A stretch of 64,000 nucleotides of DNA. It comes from Bacteroidales bacterium (GTDB lineage Bacteria; Bacteroidota; Bacteroidia; Bacteroidales; UBA1715). The translations under genes and the position numbers were made by a program. Shown piece by piece: positions 54,335 through 63,519 of the stretch. Numbering within the stretch: the stretch's first letter is position 1; each line of letters starts with the position of its first letter. The notes under the pieces were generated by a model, which saw nothing but the letters and a program-made list of their open reading frames with translations, had not been told where the DNA came from and made no database searches. The DNA is taken from NCBI GenBank assembly GCA_024402335.1, contig JAKSTZ010000009.1, forward strand, positions 20,230-84,229. Reading direction: 5' to 3'.

Positions 54335-57220
54335 ATGAAATATCTATTAAAGTACGCCGGTCTTTTTTGTGCTGGCATTTTTGTTATGACAAGTTGCTCA
54401 AAAAACTACGAGAAAACTGATTCTGGAATTGTTGTTACGAGAGATTCTCTGCAAATTCGTTTGCAAGTGGTTTCTTCGGATATTATCCGTGTAACTAAAA
54501 CTGTAGATTCTGTGTTTTCTACAAAAGAAAGTTTAATTGTGCTTCCGCAATCAAAATATTCTGATTGGAAGGTTTCGCAAAAAGGTGATGACGTTGTTGT
54601 GAAAACTCCGACTCTAAAGGCAACTGTTTCTAAGGACGGAAATGTGGTGTTTACAGATGTAGATGGCAATGTTCTTTTGCAGGAAAAGGAGCAGTCGTTT
54701 GAACATGTTGATTCTTTCCCTTGGTTGAATCATGCAGACCAAAATGTACATGAGCATTGTGTGGCACTGGATTGTAAAGATTCGTATTATCGTATTATGC
54801 AACGCTTTGATTCTCCTGAAGATGAAGCATTCTATGGACTTGGTGGTCATCAGCATGGAATGATGAACTATAAAGGTAAAGATGTTGAATTGGCTCAACA
54901 CAATATGGTTCCTTGTATTCCTTTCTTATATTCAAATAAAAATTATGGTATTTTATGGGATAATTATTCTATTACTCGTTTTGGCGATGTGCGTGAATAT
55001 GAGCAAATTACCAGTATGAAATTGTACGACAAGAATGGAAATGAGGGTGGTTTAACTGCTACATATTCTATCAAAGGTCGAATTGTAAAAGAACAGGTTG
55101 AATCTAAGATTGACTACGCATTCTTGTCTTCTGATGGCGTAAATCGTGCAAATGTGTCTGATCCTGAAATACTTGAAGTCTTGAAAGATCATGATGGCGT
55201 AATTACTTGGGAAGGTCAATTTGCATCTGATGAGGCAGGTCTTCATAAATTCTTATTGTATGGTTCAAGTTACTTTAAATTATGGATTGATGGTCAATTG
55301 ATTATGGATAAATGGCGTCAAAACTGGAATCCTTGGTCTAATCCGTTTACTGTGCAAATGAATGCTGACGAAAAGCATACAATTAAGATAGAATGGAACA
55401 CTAATTTTGGCTATATGGGACTTACACATTTGAGTTCTAATCCATATCAGGACATGTTGACGCTTTCTTCGGAAGCTGGTGATGAAATTGATTACTATTT
55501 TGTTCGTGGTAATAATGCTGATGAGGTAGTTTCAGGGTATAGAAAATTAACAGGTAAGGCTACTATAGTTCCAAAGTGGGCTATGGGTTTCTGGCAAAGC
55601 CGTCAACGTTACCAGACTGCTGACGAGATTTTGAGTACGGTAAAAACATTCCGTGAAAGACATATTCCGCTTGACAATATCGTGTTAGATTGGCATTATT
55701 GGCCAACAGACGGTTGGGGAACGCAAACATTTGATTCTGTCCGTTTTGCAGATCCAAAAGGAATGGTTGACTCTTTGCATAATGCGTATAATGCTCATAT
55801 TATGATTTCGGTATGGCCAAAGTTCTATGCTAGTACCGAAAATTATAAGAAAATGAATGAGAAAGGTTACATTATGACTCATAATGTGGACATGAAACGT
55901 AAGGATTGGGTTGCCGAAGGTTTCTTGAATGGTTGGTATGATGTATATAATCCTGGTGCCCGCGAAATGTTTTGGGAAACGTTGCAAGGAATATATAATA
56001 AGGGCTTCGACGCTTGGTGGCTTGACGCAACTGAACCGGATATGCATTCAAATATTTCTGTGGCAGACAGAAAGGTTGATTTGACACCAAATGTTCGTGG
56101 TAATGGTGAACGTATGTTCAACGCATATGCAACATTGCAGGCAAAAGGTGTATATGAAAATCAACGTAAGGCCGACAACGATACTCGTGTGTTTATTCTA
56201 ACTCGTTCGGCATTTGCTGGCTTGCAACATTATGGTGCAGCAAACTGGAGTGGTGATATAGTTGCTCGTTGGAGTGATTTGAAAGATCAAGTTGCACATG
56301 GAACTAATTTCTCTATCGCAGGTGTTCCATTCTGGACTATGGATATTGGCGGATTTGCTGTTGAGGATCGTTATAATTGTGAGAAAATGACTGCTGAAAA
56401 CGAACAAGAATGGAAAGAATTGGAAACTCGTTGGTATCAGTTTGGAGCTTTCTGTCCATTGTATCGTTCACATGGAGAATATCCATATCGTGAAGTGTTT
56501 AATGTTGCGAAAGAAGATGAACTTACGTATAAATCAATTTTGTACTACACAAATTTGCGTTATGCATTGATGCCATATATTTATTCGTTGGCAGGAATGA
56601 CATATCATAAGGATTATACGATTATGCGTCCGTTGGTAATGGATTTTACAACAGATACGAAAGCATTGAATATCAATGATCAATATATGTTCGGACCGTC
56701 ATTGTTGGTTTGTCCTGTTTCTGAATATAAGGCTCGTAGCCGAAAAGTATATTTGCCACAATCTGCAGGTTGGTATGCTTTAAATACTGGAGAATTCTAT
56801 ACCGGCGGTCAGGAAATTACTGCCGATGCTCCATACGAGGCAATTCCTGTGTTTGTGAAAGCTGGCTCTATTATTCCAACGGGAAAACCTATGGAATACA
56901 CTAACCAATATCCTGACGATGAATTGACTGTTTATGTATATGCCGGCGCAAATGGTGAATTTACGTTGTATTCTGATGAATCTACAAACTACAATTACGA
57001 AAAAGGTGCTTTTGCAATGGTTACTATGAAATATAATGACGTAGACAAGACATTGACTATTGGCGACCGTCAAGGTTCGTATAAAGGCATGGTAGAAAAA
57101 CAGAAAATCAATGTCGTATATCAAACAAAAGAAATAGCTTCAAACTTGTCTTTCGACAGTAATCATATTGCGAAAACGGTGGAATATACCGGAAAACAAG
57201 TTGTGGTTTCTTTGCAATAA
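54335..57220 (+). CDS. GH31 alpha-glycosidase (alpha-xylosidase type) with PA14 insert
   Basis: 961 residues from the ATG at 54335, with lipoprotein signal MKYLLKYAGLFCAGIFVMTSC. N-terminal beta-sandwich, then a PA14-like insert (about 285-360: FASDEAGLHKFLLYG, IDGQLIMDKWRQNW), the GH31 barrel with nucleophile D564 in WWLDATEPDM and acid/base D641 in NWSGDIVARW, and a DUF5110-type C-terminal domain. The PA14 insert is typical of Bacteroidetes alpha-xylosidases acting on xyloglucan oligosaccharides, so this is the best guess; alpha-glucosidase remains possible. Single gene with its own terminator. Confidence 0.88.
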   Translation: MKYLLKYAGLFCAGIFVMTSCSKNYEKTDSGIVVTRDSLQIRLQVVSSDIIRVTKTVDSVFSTKESLIVLPQSKYSDWKVSQKGDDVVVKTPTLKATVSKDGNVVFTDVDGNVLLQEKEQSFEHVDSFPWLNHADQNVHEHCVALDCKDSYYRIMQRFDSPEDEAFYGLGGHQHGMMNYKGKDVELAQHNMVPCIPFLYSNKNYGILWDNYSITRFGDVREYEQITSMKLYDKNGNEGGLTATYSIKGRIVKEQVESKIDYAFLSSDGVNRANVSDPEILEVLKDHDGVITWEGQFASDEAGLHKFLLYGSSYFKLWIDGQLIMDKWRQNWNPWSNPFTVQMNADEKHTIKIEWNTNFGYMGLTHLSSNPYQDMLTLSSEAGDEIDYYFVRGNNADEVVSGYRKLTGKATIVPKWAMGFWQSRQRYQTADEILSTVKTFRERHIPLDNIVLDWHYWPTDGWGTQTFDSVRFADPKGMVDSLHNAYNAHIMISVWPKFYASTENYKKMNEKGYIMTHNVDMKRKDWVAEGFLNGWYDVYNPGAREMFWETLQGIYNKGFDAWWLDATEPDMHSNISVADRKVDLTPNVRGNGERMFNAYATLQAKGVYENQRKADNDTRVFILTRSAFAGLQHYGAANWSGDIVARWSDLKDQVAHGTNFSIAGVPFWTMDIGGFAVEDRYNCEKMTAENEQEWKELETRWYQFGAFCPLYRSHGEYPYREVFNVAKEDELTYKSILYYTNLRYALMPYIYSLAGMTYHKDYTIMRPLVMDFTTDTKALNINDQYMFGPSLLVCPVSEYKARSRKVYLPQSAGWYALNTGEFYTGGQEITADAPYEAIPVFVKAGSIIPTGKPMEYTNQYPDDELTVYVYAGANGEFTLYSDESTNYNYEKGAFAMVTMKYNDVDKTLTIGDRQGSYKGMVEKQKINVVYQTKEIASNLSFDSNHIAKTVEYTGKQVVVSLQ

Positions 57221-57249
57221 CGATAGATTTTGTGAAAACAAATAATACT

Positions 57250-57277
57250 AAAAGCCTGAAGATTTCTTCGGGCTTTT
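57250..57277 (+). terminator. Terminator of the GH31 gene
   Basis: AAAGCCTGAAG and CTTCGGGCTTT form a stem (one G-U pair) with a 4-nt loop and a T-run. Confidence 0.85.
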
Positions 57278-57310
57278 TGGTTTATTAGTTTACTGATTAA
57301 ATATAAAATG

Positions 57311-57318
57311 TATATTTG
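57311..57318 (+). promoter_or_regulatory. -7 box of the GT2 gene
   Basis: TATATTTG, 34 nt before the start codon; TTTA lies 18 nt upstream as an imperfect -33 element. Confidence 0.5.
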
Positions 57319-57352
57319 CCAAAGGGAACATCCCGTTTATTGAATTTAGAAT

Positions 57353-58291
57353 ATGCAAATTTCAGTTGTAATATCTCTTTTAAACGAAGAAGAATCGTTA
57401 AAAGAACTTATGGAATGGATTCATAAGGTAATGACGGCACATAATTTTTCGTATGAAGTCATTTTTGTTGATGATGGAAGTACCGATAATTCTTGGAATG
57501 TAATCACCGAATTGTCAAAACAATACGAACAAATAAAAGCTATAAAATTCCGTAGAAATTATGGTAAATCGGCCGGCTTGTATAAAGGATTTGAAAAAGC
57601 AGAAGGCGATGTTGTTATAACTATGGATGCTGATTTACAAGATTCCCCTGACGAAATACCAGAATTGTATCGTATGATTACCGAAGAAGGATATGATTTG
57701 GTTTCCGGTTGGAAGAAAAAACGCTATGATCCTGTTCTTACAAAGAATTTGCCTAGCAAGTTGTACAATGCAACGGTACGCATGATGTCGGGAATAAAAT
57801 TACATGATTTTAACTGTGGATTGAAAGCGTATAAAAAGAAAGTTGTGAAGAGTATCGAAGTATATGGTGATATGCACCGCTATATTCCGGTACTTGCAAA
57901 ATGGGCAGGTTTTAAGAAAATAGGAGAGAAGGTTGTGCTTCACCAAGAACGTAAATACGGTGTCTCTAAATTTGGCTTGGAACGATTTGTTCGTGGACCA
58001 CTTGACTTGATGTCGGTAATGTTTATCTCGAAATTTGGTAAACGCCCTATGCACTTTTTCGGTGGTATCGGGATGATTTGTTTCTTGATAGGCTTTGCCA
58101 TCTTGATATATTTGTCGTATATGAAATTCTTTGCCCTTCAATATCACATGACAGAAAGACCATTGTTTTATTTTGGTATAGTTTGCTTGATATTGGGTGT
58201 GCAATTATTCTCAACAGGTTTTATTGCAGAAATGATTTCTCGCTTTTCTGCAAATAGAAACGAATATCTTTGCGATGAATTTATAAAATAA
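57353..58291 (+). CDS. GT2 glycosyltransferase of the DPM1/GtrB type
   Basis: 312 residues. GT-A fold with ISVVISLLNEEESLKEL-like opening, EVIFVDDGSTDNSW, DXD-region MDADLQDSPDEIPELY and DFNCGLKAYKKKV; two C-terminal membrane helices (about 230-255 and 265-290). Such enzymes put a sugar on undecaprenyl phosphate for later transfer to lipopolysaccharide, glycoprotein or other envelope glycans. Confidence 0.92.
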   Translation: MQISVVISLLNEEESLKELMEWIHKVMTAHNFSYEVIFVDDGSTDNSWNVITELSKQYEQIKAIKFRRNYGKSAGLYKGFEKAEGDVVITMDADLQDSPDEIPELYRMITEEGYDLVSGWKKKRYDPVLTKNLPSKLYNATVRMMSGIKLHDFNCGLKAYKKKVVKSIEVYGDMHRYIPVLAKWAGFKKIGEKVVLHQERKYGVSKFGLERFVRGPLDLMSVMFISKFGKRPMHFFGGIGMICFLIGFAILIYLSYMKFFALQYHMTERPLFYFGIVCLILGVQLFSTGFIAEMISRFSANRNEYLCDEFIK

Positions 58292-58313
58292 AATTTATTC
58301 GTTGAATTTTAGG

Positions 58314-58338
58314 AAAAGACGCTCAAGGGCGTCTTTTT
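58314..58338 (+). terminator. Terminator of the GT2 gene
   Basis: AAAAGACGC and GCGTCTTTT form a perfect stem around a 6-nt loop with a T-run. Confidence 0.88.
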
Positions 58339-58409
58339 ATGTTTTGAAGGAATGAGTGAATTGTATGGGAGATTTTGTGAATCGCTCGTTATAATTTCGA
58401 AATAAAACT

Positions 58410-58417
58410 TATCTTTG
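58410..58417 (+). promoter_or_regulatory. -7 box of pfkA
   Basis: TATCTTTG, 26 nt before the ATG at 58444; no clear -33 element. Confidence 0.5.
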
Positions 58418-58443
58418 TAGGGTAATCAAAAAAACAATGGATT

Positions 58444-59757
58444 ATGGATTTCACTATTAAAACATTAGGTGCGTGTAAGATAAAATCACCTCTAAAACTT
58501 TCTAAGGTTACTGGCGATGGAATGTACGATTATGTTAATGATGGAGAACGTGTTTTGTATTCTTCTTCGTTGACAGAAGTTGAAAACTGTATAAAAAACG
58601 GACAGCCACTTTCTTCTTTCGAAAAACCAGGACCTAAGGAATATATATATTTTGAACCATCGAAGACTAAAGTTGCAATAATCACTTGTGGTGGTCTTTG
58701 CCCAGGTTTGAATAACGTAATTCGTGGTTTGGTTACTCACTTGTGGCACCGCTATGGTGTGACGAATATTGTTGGTATTCAATATGGTTATGCTGGTTTG
58801 AATCCAGATAACAGTATTCCATTTGTTACGTTAACTCCAGAATTGGTTGACGATATCCATAAAGATGGTGGCTCTATGCTTGGCTCTTCTCGTGGTGAAC
58901 AACCTATCGAAACTGTTGTAGATACGTTGGAACGTAACAATATTAATATCTTGTTCTGCGTTGGTGGTGATGGAACATTGCGTGGCGCACATGCAATTTA
59001 TGAGGAAATCACTAAACGTGGTTTGAAGATTTCTGTTGCCGGTGTTCCAAAAACTATTGATAACGATATCAATTATATAGAAAAATCATTCGGTTTTGAA
59101 TCGGCTTTCGCTGCTGCACAAAGCATTATCTTGAACTCGCATTACGAAGCAAAAGGTGCTCAAAATGGTGTGTCGCTTGTTAAGTTGATGGGTCGTGATT
59201 CTGGATTCATCGCTGCAAGTACTGCTTTGGCTGTGCCTGACGTAAATTTCTGTTTGATTCCAGAAATGGAATTCTCTTTGGAAAATGAAAAAGGTACCGG
59301 TTTCTTAAACGTATTGGAAAAACGTTTGGAACGTAAAAGTCATGCTGTGGTTGTCGTTGCTGAAGGTGCCGGACAAGAATTCTTTAAAGGTGAACGTAAA
59401 AAAGATGCCTCGGGAAATATTTTGCATGAAGATATTGGTGTGTATTTGAAGAATCAAATTACCGATTATTTCAAAAAGAAAAATATTCCTATCTGTGTGA
59501 AATATATCGACCCAAGTTACATTATTCGCAGTATTCCAGCAAATGCAAACGATAGCAAATTCTGCGAACAGTTGACTCACAACGCAGTACATGCTGCAAT
59601 GGCTGGTCGCACGGATTTTGTTGTAGGTAACTGGAATGGTTCGTTCACTTTGTTACCTATAGAAGCCGCCACTTCGCAACGTAAAAAAGTTAATTTGGAA
59701 GGCGAATTCTGGTGGAGTGTTGTGGAGGCAACAGGTCAACCAATGGATATGAAATAA
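58444..59757 (+). CDS. pfkA: ATP-dependent 6-phosphofructokinase
   Basis: 437 residues. ITCGGLCPGLNNVIRG, then FCVGGDGTLRGAHA, where Gly in GGDGT (not Asp) fits ATP as donor, VPKTIDNDINY (catalytic Asp) and KLMGRDSGFIAAST. The N-terminal extension of about 75 residues and overall length match the plant-like/clade-X PFK common in Bacteroidetes. Catalyses the committed glycolytic step; complements the reversible PPi enzyme at 8-9.6 kb. Overlaps murI by one base. Confidence 0.93.
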   Translation: MDFTIKTLGACKIKSPLKLSKVTGDGMYDYVNDGERVLYSSSLTEVENCIKNGQPLSSFEKPGPKEYIYFEPSKTKVAIITCGGLCPGLNNVIRGLVTHLWHRYGVTNIVGIQYGYAGLNPDNSIPFVTLTPELVDDIHKDGGSMLGSSRGEQPIETVVDTLERNNINILFCVGGDGTLRGAHAIYEEITKRGLKISVAGVPKTIDNDINYIEKSFGFESAFAAAQSIILNSHYEAKGAQNGVSLVKLMGRDSGFIAASTALAVPDVNFCLIPEMEFSLENEKGTGFLNVLEKRLERKSHAVVVVAEGAGQEFFKGERKKDASGNILHEDIGVYLKNQITDYFKKKNIPICVKYIDPSYIIRSIPANANDSKFCEQLTHNAVHAAMAGRTDFVVGNWNGSFTLLPIEAATSQRKKVNLEGEFWWSVVEATGQPMDMK

Positions 59758-60584
59758 TGTCGAAACGACAGTATAATATAGGAGTTTTTGATTCTGGATT
59801 TGGCGGATTATCCATTTTAAAGGAGATTCGTCGAGTGTTGCCGGAGTATTCCTATATGTATCTTGGCGATAATGCTCGTGCACCGTATGGAACGCGTTCG
59901 TTCGATACGGTGTACAAATATACGCTCCAAGCGGTGGCTAAGTTGTTCGAAATGGATTGCAATCTTGTCATCTTGGCTTGTAATACCGCGTCGGCAAAAG
60001 CGTTGCGTAATATTCAACAGAAAGATTTACAGAAATTTGGCCCAGATAAGCGTGTGTTGGGAATTATACGCCCATGTACGGAATTGGCGAATACATTCAC
60101 AAAAAATAAAAATATAGGCATTGTAGCTACTAAAGGTACCGTTACTTCGCAATCGTATGAGATAGAAATTCAGAAATTCTATCCCGATTTAACCATAACT
60201 TCCCATGCTTGTCCTATGTGGGTTCCGTTGGTTGAAAATGGCGAATATGCTTCGGATGGAGCAGATTATTTTGTGAAGAAGGAAATAGATTCGTTATTGG
60301 AACAAAATCCTAAAATTGATGCCTTGTTGCTTGGCTGTACGCATTATCCCTTATTGTTGCCAAAAATTAGAAAATATTTGCCTGAACATATAGCAATTAT
60401 TCAGCAAGGAAATATAGTTGCCGAAAGTCTGCAGGCGTACTTGCGTAATCATCCATGTATGGAACAAAGTTTGGCGAAGAATGCTACAATACAATTTTTT
60501 ACGACAGATTCTTGTGAAACATTTAATACTATTGGAAGTCATTTCTTGCAAGAAGAAATACATGCAAAGCATATAATTTTATAA
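59757..60584 (+). CDS. murI: Glutamate racemase
   Basis: 275 residues from the ATG overlapping the pfkA stop (TAATG). IGVFDSGFGGLSILKEI, DNARAPYG, first catalytic Cys in LACNTASAKAL and second in LLGCTHYPLLLP. Makes D-glutamate for peptidoglycan. In many Bacteroidetes murI stands elsewhere; coupling to a phosphofructokinase is less usual. Confidence 0.95.
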   Translation: MSKRQYNIGVFDSGFGGLSILKEIRRVLPEYSYMYLGDNARAPYGTRSFDTVYKYTLQAVAKLFEMDCNLVILACNTASAKALRNIQQKDLQKFGPDKRVLGIIRPCTELANTFTKNKNIGIVATKGTVTSQSYEIEIQKFYPDLTITSHACPMWVPLVENGEYASDGADYFVKKEIDSLLEQNPKIDALLLGCTHYPLLLPKIRKYLPEHIAIIQQGNIVAESLQAYLRNHPCMEQSLAKNATIQFFTTDSCETFNTIGSHFLQEEIHAKHIIL

Positions 60585-60740
60585 AAAGAGTAGGAGACGT
60601 AACATTTTGTAGTAAGAATCAAATATTTGCGAACAAAATTCATGCGAAATCCCCAATATATTCAAAAATTTTATACATTAGCACCGCAATTATAAACCGA
60701 AAGGTTAATTGATTTGTTTAACAATTTTAAACTATAAAAA

Positions 60741-61739
60741 ATGATTAATTACAAAGATCTTGGCTTGGTAAACACAAAAGATATGTTTGCTAAAGCAGTT
60801 AAAGGTGGATATGCAATCCCTGCATTCAACTTCAACAACATGGAACAGCTTCAAGCTATTATCATGGCATGTGCTGAACAAAAATCTCCAGTTATCCTTC
60901 AAGTTTCGAAAGGTGCACGTCAATACGCAAACCAAACATTACTTCGTTACATGGCTGAAGGAGCTGTAGAATATGCAAAAGAATTGGGTTGGGAAAAACC
61001 ACAAATCTGCCTTCACTTGGATCACGGTGATACATTCGAAACTTGTAAATCTTGTATCGATATGGGTTTCTCTTCAGTAATGATCGATGGTTCTCATCTT
61101 CCATACGAAGAAAACGTTGCTTTAACTAAGAAAGTTGTTGACTACGCTCACCAATTCAATGTAACTGTAGAAGGTGAACTTGGTGTATTGGCAGGTGTTG
61201 AAGACGAAGTTTCTGCTGCTGAATCTCACTATACAAAACCAGAAGAAGTAATCGACTTCACTAAGAGAACAGGTTGCGATTCTTTGGCAATCTCTATCGG
61301 TACTTCTCACGGTGCTTACAAATTCACTCCAGAACAATGTACTCGTAATGCAGAAGGTAAATTAGTTCCTCCTCCATTGGCATTCGACGTATTGGCTGAA
61401 ATCGAAAAACAACTTCCAGGTTTCCCAATCGTACTTCACGGTTCTTCTTCAGTTCCACAAGACGAAGTTGATACTATCAACAAATTCGGTGGTAAATTGC
61501 CAGATGCAGTAGGTATTCCAGAAGAACAATTGCGTCAAGCTGCTAAGTCTGCTGTTTGCAAAATCAACATCGACTCTGATAGCCGTTTGGCAATGACTGC
61601 TGCTATCCGTCAAACATTCGCTGAAAAACCAGGAGAATTCGACCCACGTAAATATCTTGGTCCAGCTCGTGAAAACATGAAGAAAATGTACACTCACAAA
61701 ATCGTGAACGTACTTGGTTCTAACGGAAAAGCTGAATAA
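60741..61739 (+). CDS. fbaA: Class II fructose-bisphosphate aldolase
   Basis: 332 residues. Zinc ligands and catalytic groups in LHLDHGDTFE, SHLPYEENVALTK, EGELGVLAGVEDE, SIGTSHGAYK and VLHGSSSVP. Strong codon bias (GGT, AAC, CTT, ATC) shows high expression. Splits fructose 1,6-bisphosphate into two triose phosphates. The 156-nt leader contains an inverted repeat GTTTAA/TTAAAC (60716-60732) near the start, of unknown meaning. Confidence 0.96.
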   Translation: MINYKDLGLVNTKDMFAKAVKGGYAIPAFNFNNMEQLQAIIMACAEQKSPVILQVSKGARQYANQTLLRYMAEGAVEYAKELGWEKPQICLHLDHGDTFETCKSCIDMGFSSVMIDGSHLPYEENVALTKKVVDYAHQFNVTVEGELGVLAGVEDEVSAAESHYTKPEEVIDFTKRTGCDSLAISIGTSHGAYKFTPEQCTRNAEGKLVPPPLAFDVLAEIEKQLPGFPIVLHGSSSVPQDEVDTINKFGGKLPDAVGIPEEQLRQAAKSAVCKINIDSDSRLAMTAAIRQTFAEKPGEFDPRKYLGPARENMKKMYTHKIVNVLGSNGKAE

Positions 61740-61764
61740 GTAATTCTTACATAGAATAATATGG

Positions 61765-61797
61765 GAGACGCGTCAATTTTGGTGCGTCTCTTTTTTT
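61765..61797 (+). terminator. Terminator of fbaA
   Basis: GAGACGC (61765-61771) and GCGTCTC (61784-61790) form a 7-bp stem with a T-run of seven. Confidence 0.88.
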
Positions 61798-61833
61798 GTA
61801 CTATATAGAAAAGAACATTTTCGCCTAAATATG

Positions 61834-61841
61834 TATTTTTG
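61834..61841 (+). promoter_or_regulatory. -7 box of the acetylesterase gene
   Basis: TATTTTTG, 17 nt before the ATG at 61859; no good -33 element. Confidence 0.5.
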
Positions 61842-61858
61842 TGTCAAATGATTGAAAT

Positions 61859-63331
61859 ATGAAAAGATTTACGTTCTTTCTTGCTTTACTTTTTATTACA
61901 GTTTCAAGCTATGCGCTTGTTACTATGCCGGCTATTTTCGGCGACAATATGGTTCTTCAACAAAATTCCACGGTGAAAATATGGGGATGGGCTAAGCCAT
62001 ACGAGGAAATTACCGTAAAAGTTGGTTGGGATACAACTGCATACAAGGTTATGACCGATAATACCATGTCGTGGGAAGTTGAAGTGAAAACACCGTATGC
62101 GAGCTATACTCCATACGAAATCACTGTGGAAGGATGGAGAAAACTTACATTCAAAAACGTTCTGATAGGCGAGGTGTGGCTTTGTTCCGGTCAATCGAAT
62201 ATGGAATGGTCGCCACGCGCAGGCATCGTAAATAAAGATGCGGAAATTGCGGCAGCGAATTATCCGAATATTCGTTTCTTCTCTGTAGTGCCACGTATGT
62301 CCGTAACTCCGCAAGATGACTTATATGGTGAGTGGACGGAATGCTCGCCGGAAACTATGATAGACTTTAGCGCTATCGGTTATTTCTTTGCTCGCGACTT
62401 GCAAAAAAAATTGGATGTTCCGATAGGAATTATAAATTCTTCTATGGGCGGTTCGCCAATAGAAGTTTGGATGCCTACATTCAAAGGAAATAAAGAAGTT
62501 TCTATTCCGAAGTCAGCAGAGAAATTACCGGAAACCTCGTGGAGTCCAAAAACTCCGGGTGTTTTGTATAACGCAATGATACATCCGCTTACAAATTTTG
62601 TTATAAAAGGTTTCTTGTGGTATCAAGGCGAGGCAAACGAACCGAATGCCGAAAATTATTTATGGAATTTACAAGAGTTGATATGGGGCTGGCGTAAAAA
62701 CTGGACAAGATGTGACTATCGTTATAATCAAATACCGTTCTATTTTGCTCAAATAGCTCCATATAATTATGGAACCCAGTATGCTTGTCCTACTATTCAG
62801 TATGGACAGATTTGTGTGCCGAATCAAGTCGGAAATTCAGCAATGATTATTACCAACGACTTTGTTGACGATGTGAACAATATTCACCCAAAAGATAAGC
62901 AGACGGCTGCGCATCGTTTTGCAAATCTTGCCATTTCCGAAACGTATGGCTACGAAATGGATCCGAATAAATTACATTGTCCTTGGTCTGTTTATGCTTG
63001 TAAAAAAGATAAAGGCGTATTGGTGTATTTTATGAATGCGAAGGAATTACATTCTACAACAAAAGTTATTGATGGTTTTGAGGTAGCCGGCGAAGACGGA
63101 GTATTTTATCCAGCAAAGGCAACTATTGTGAAAGATGAAGAAGAGGGAACGTTGTCTTGTGTAGAATTACATTTCTCAAAAGTAAAAGATCCGAAACAAG
63201 TTCGTTATGCATGGAGTAATACCGCACAGCCATCGTTACGAAACGAATACAATTTACCGTCATCGTGTTTCCTAATAGACCGAGTGTGGAATGGTGATGA
63301 AGTGCTTATGCCTGTAGAGGTAGAAGAGTAG
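61859..63331 (+). CDS. Sialate O-acetylesterase-like SGNH hydrolase
   Basis: 490 residues with a signal peptide (MKRFTFFLALLFITVSSYA). Mature start VTMPAIFGDNMVLQQNSTVKIWGWA is typical of this family, followed by the catalytic Ser in LCSGQSNMEW, WYQGEANEPN (Gly/Asn region) and the Asp-His pair in VNNIHPKDKQTAAHRFA. Removes O-acetyl groups from sialic acid or from plant cell-wall sugars; in gut Bacteroidetes the latter is frequent. Acts outside the cytoplasm. Confidence 0.9.
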   Translation: MKRFTFFLALLFITVSSYALVTMPAIFGDNMVLQQNSTVKIWGWAKPYEEITVKVGWDTTAYKVMTDNTMSWEVEVKTPYASYTPYEITVEGWRKLTFKNVLIGEVWLCSGQSNMEWSPRAGIVNKDAEIAAANYPNIRFFSVVPRMSVTPQDDLYGEWTECSPETMIDFSAIGYFFARDLQKKLDVPIGIINSSMGGSPIEVWMPTFKGNKEVSIPKSAEKLPETSWSPKTPGVLYNAMIHPLTNFVIKGFLWYQGEANEPNAENYLWNLQELIWGWRKNWTRCDYRYNQIPFYFAQIAPYNYGTQYACPTIQYGQICVPNQVGNSAMIITNDFVDDVNNIHPKDKQTAAHRFANLAISETYGYEMDPNKLHCPWSVYACKKDKGVLVYFMNAKELHSTTKVIDGFEVAGEDGVFYPAKATIVKDEEEGTLSCVELHFSKVKDPKQVRYAWSNTAQPSLRNEYNLPSSCFLIDRVWNGDEVLMPVEVEE

Positions 63332-63361
63332 ATTGCTTTGATTATATAGTAAGACTTGTTG

Positions 63362-63388
63362 GGGCGTATTGCATACGCCCTTTTTTTT
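63362..63388 (+). terminator. Terminator of the acetylesterase gene
   Basis: GGGCGTAT and ATACGCCC form a perfect 8-bp stem with loop TGC and eight T residues. Confidence 0.92.
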
Positions 63389-63454
63389 ATGTATATATGT
63401 GAAAGTTGCCTATGTTTTATTTCTTTCGAATGAATTTTTAACGAGAAATTTGAT

Positions 63455-63462
63455 TAGTTTTG
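63455..63462 (+). promoter_or_regulatory. -7 box of the RhuM-family gene
   Basis: TAGTTTTG about 58 nt before the start codon at 63520; -33 region poor. Confidence 0.45.
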
Positions 63463-63519
63463 TGTCACCTAAAAACCAATTTTTAAAATAATAAATCGTT
63501 TAACACCAATTTACCAGTT

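Noticed and set aside
60716..60732. GTTTAA/TTAAAC inverted repeat before fbaA as an operator
   Set aside because: Short AT-only palindromes are frequent by chance in this AT-rich DNA and no second copy with the same flanks was seen.
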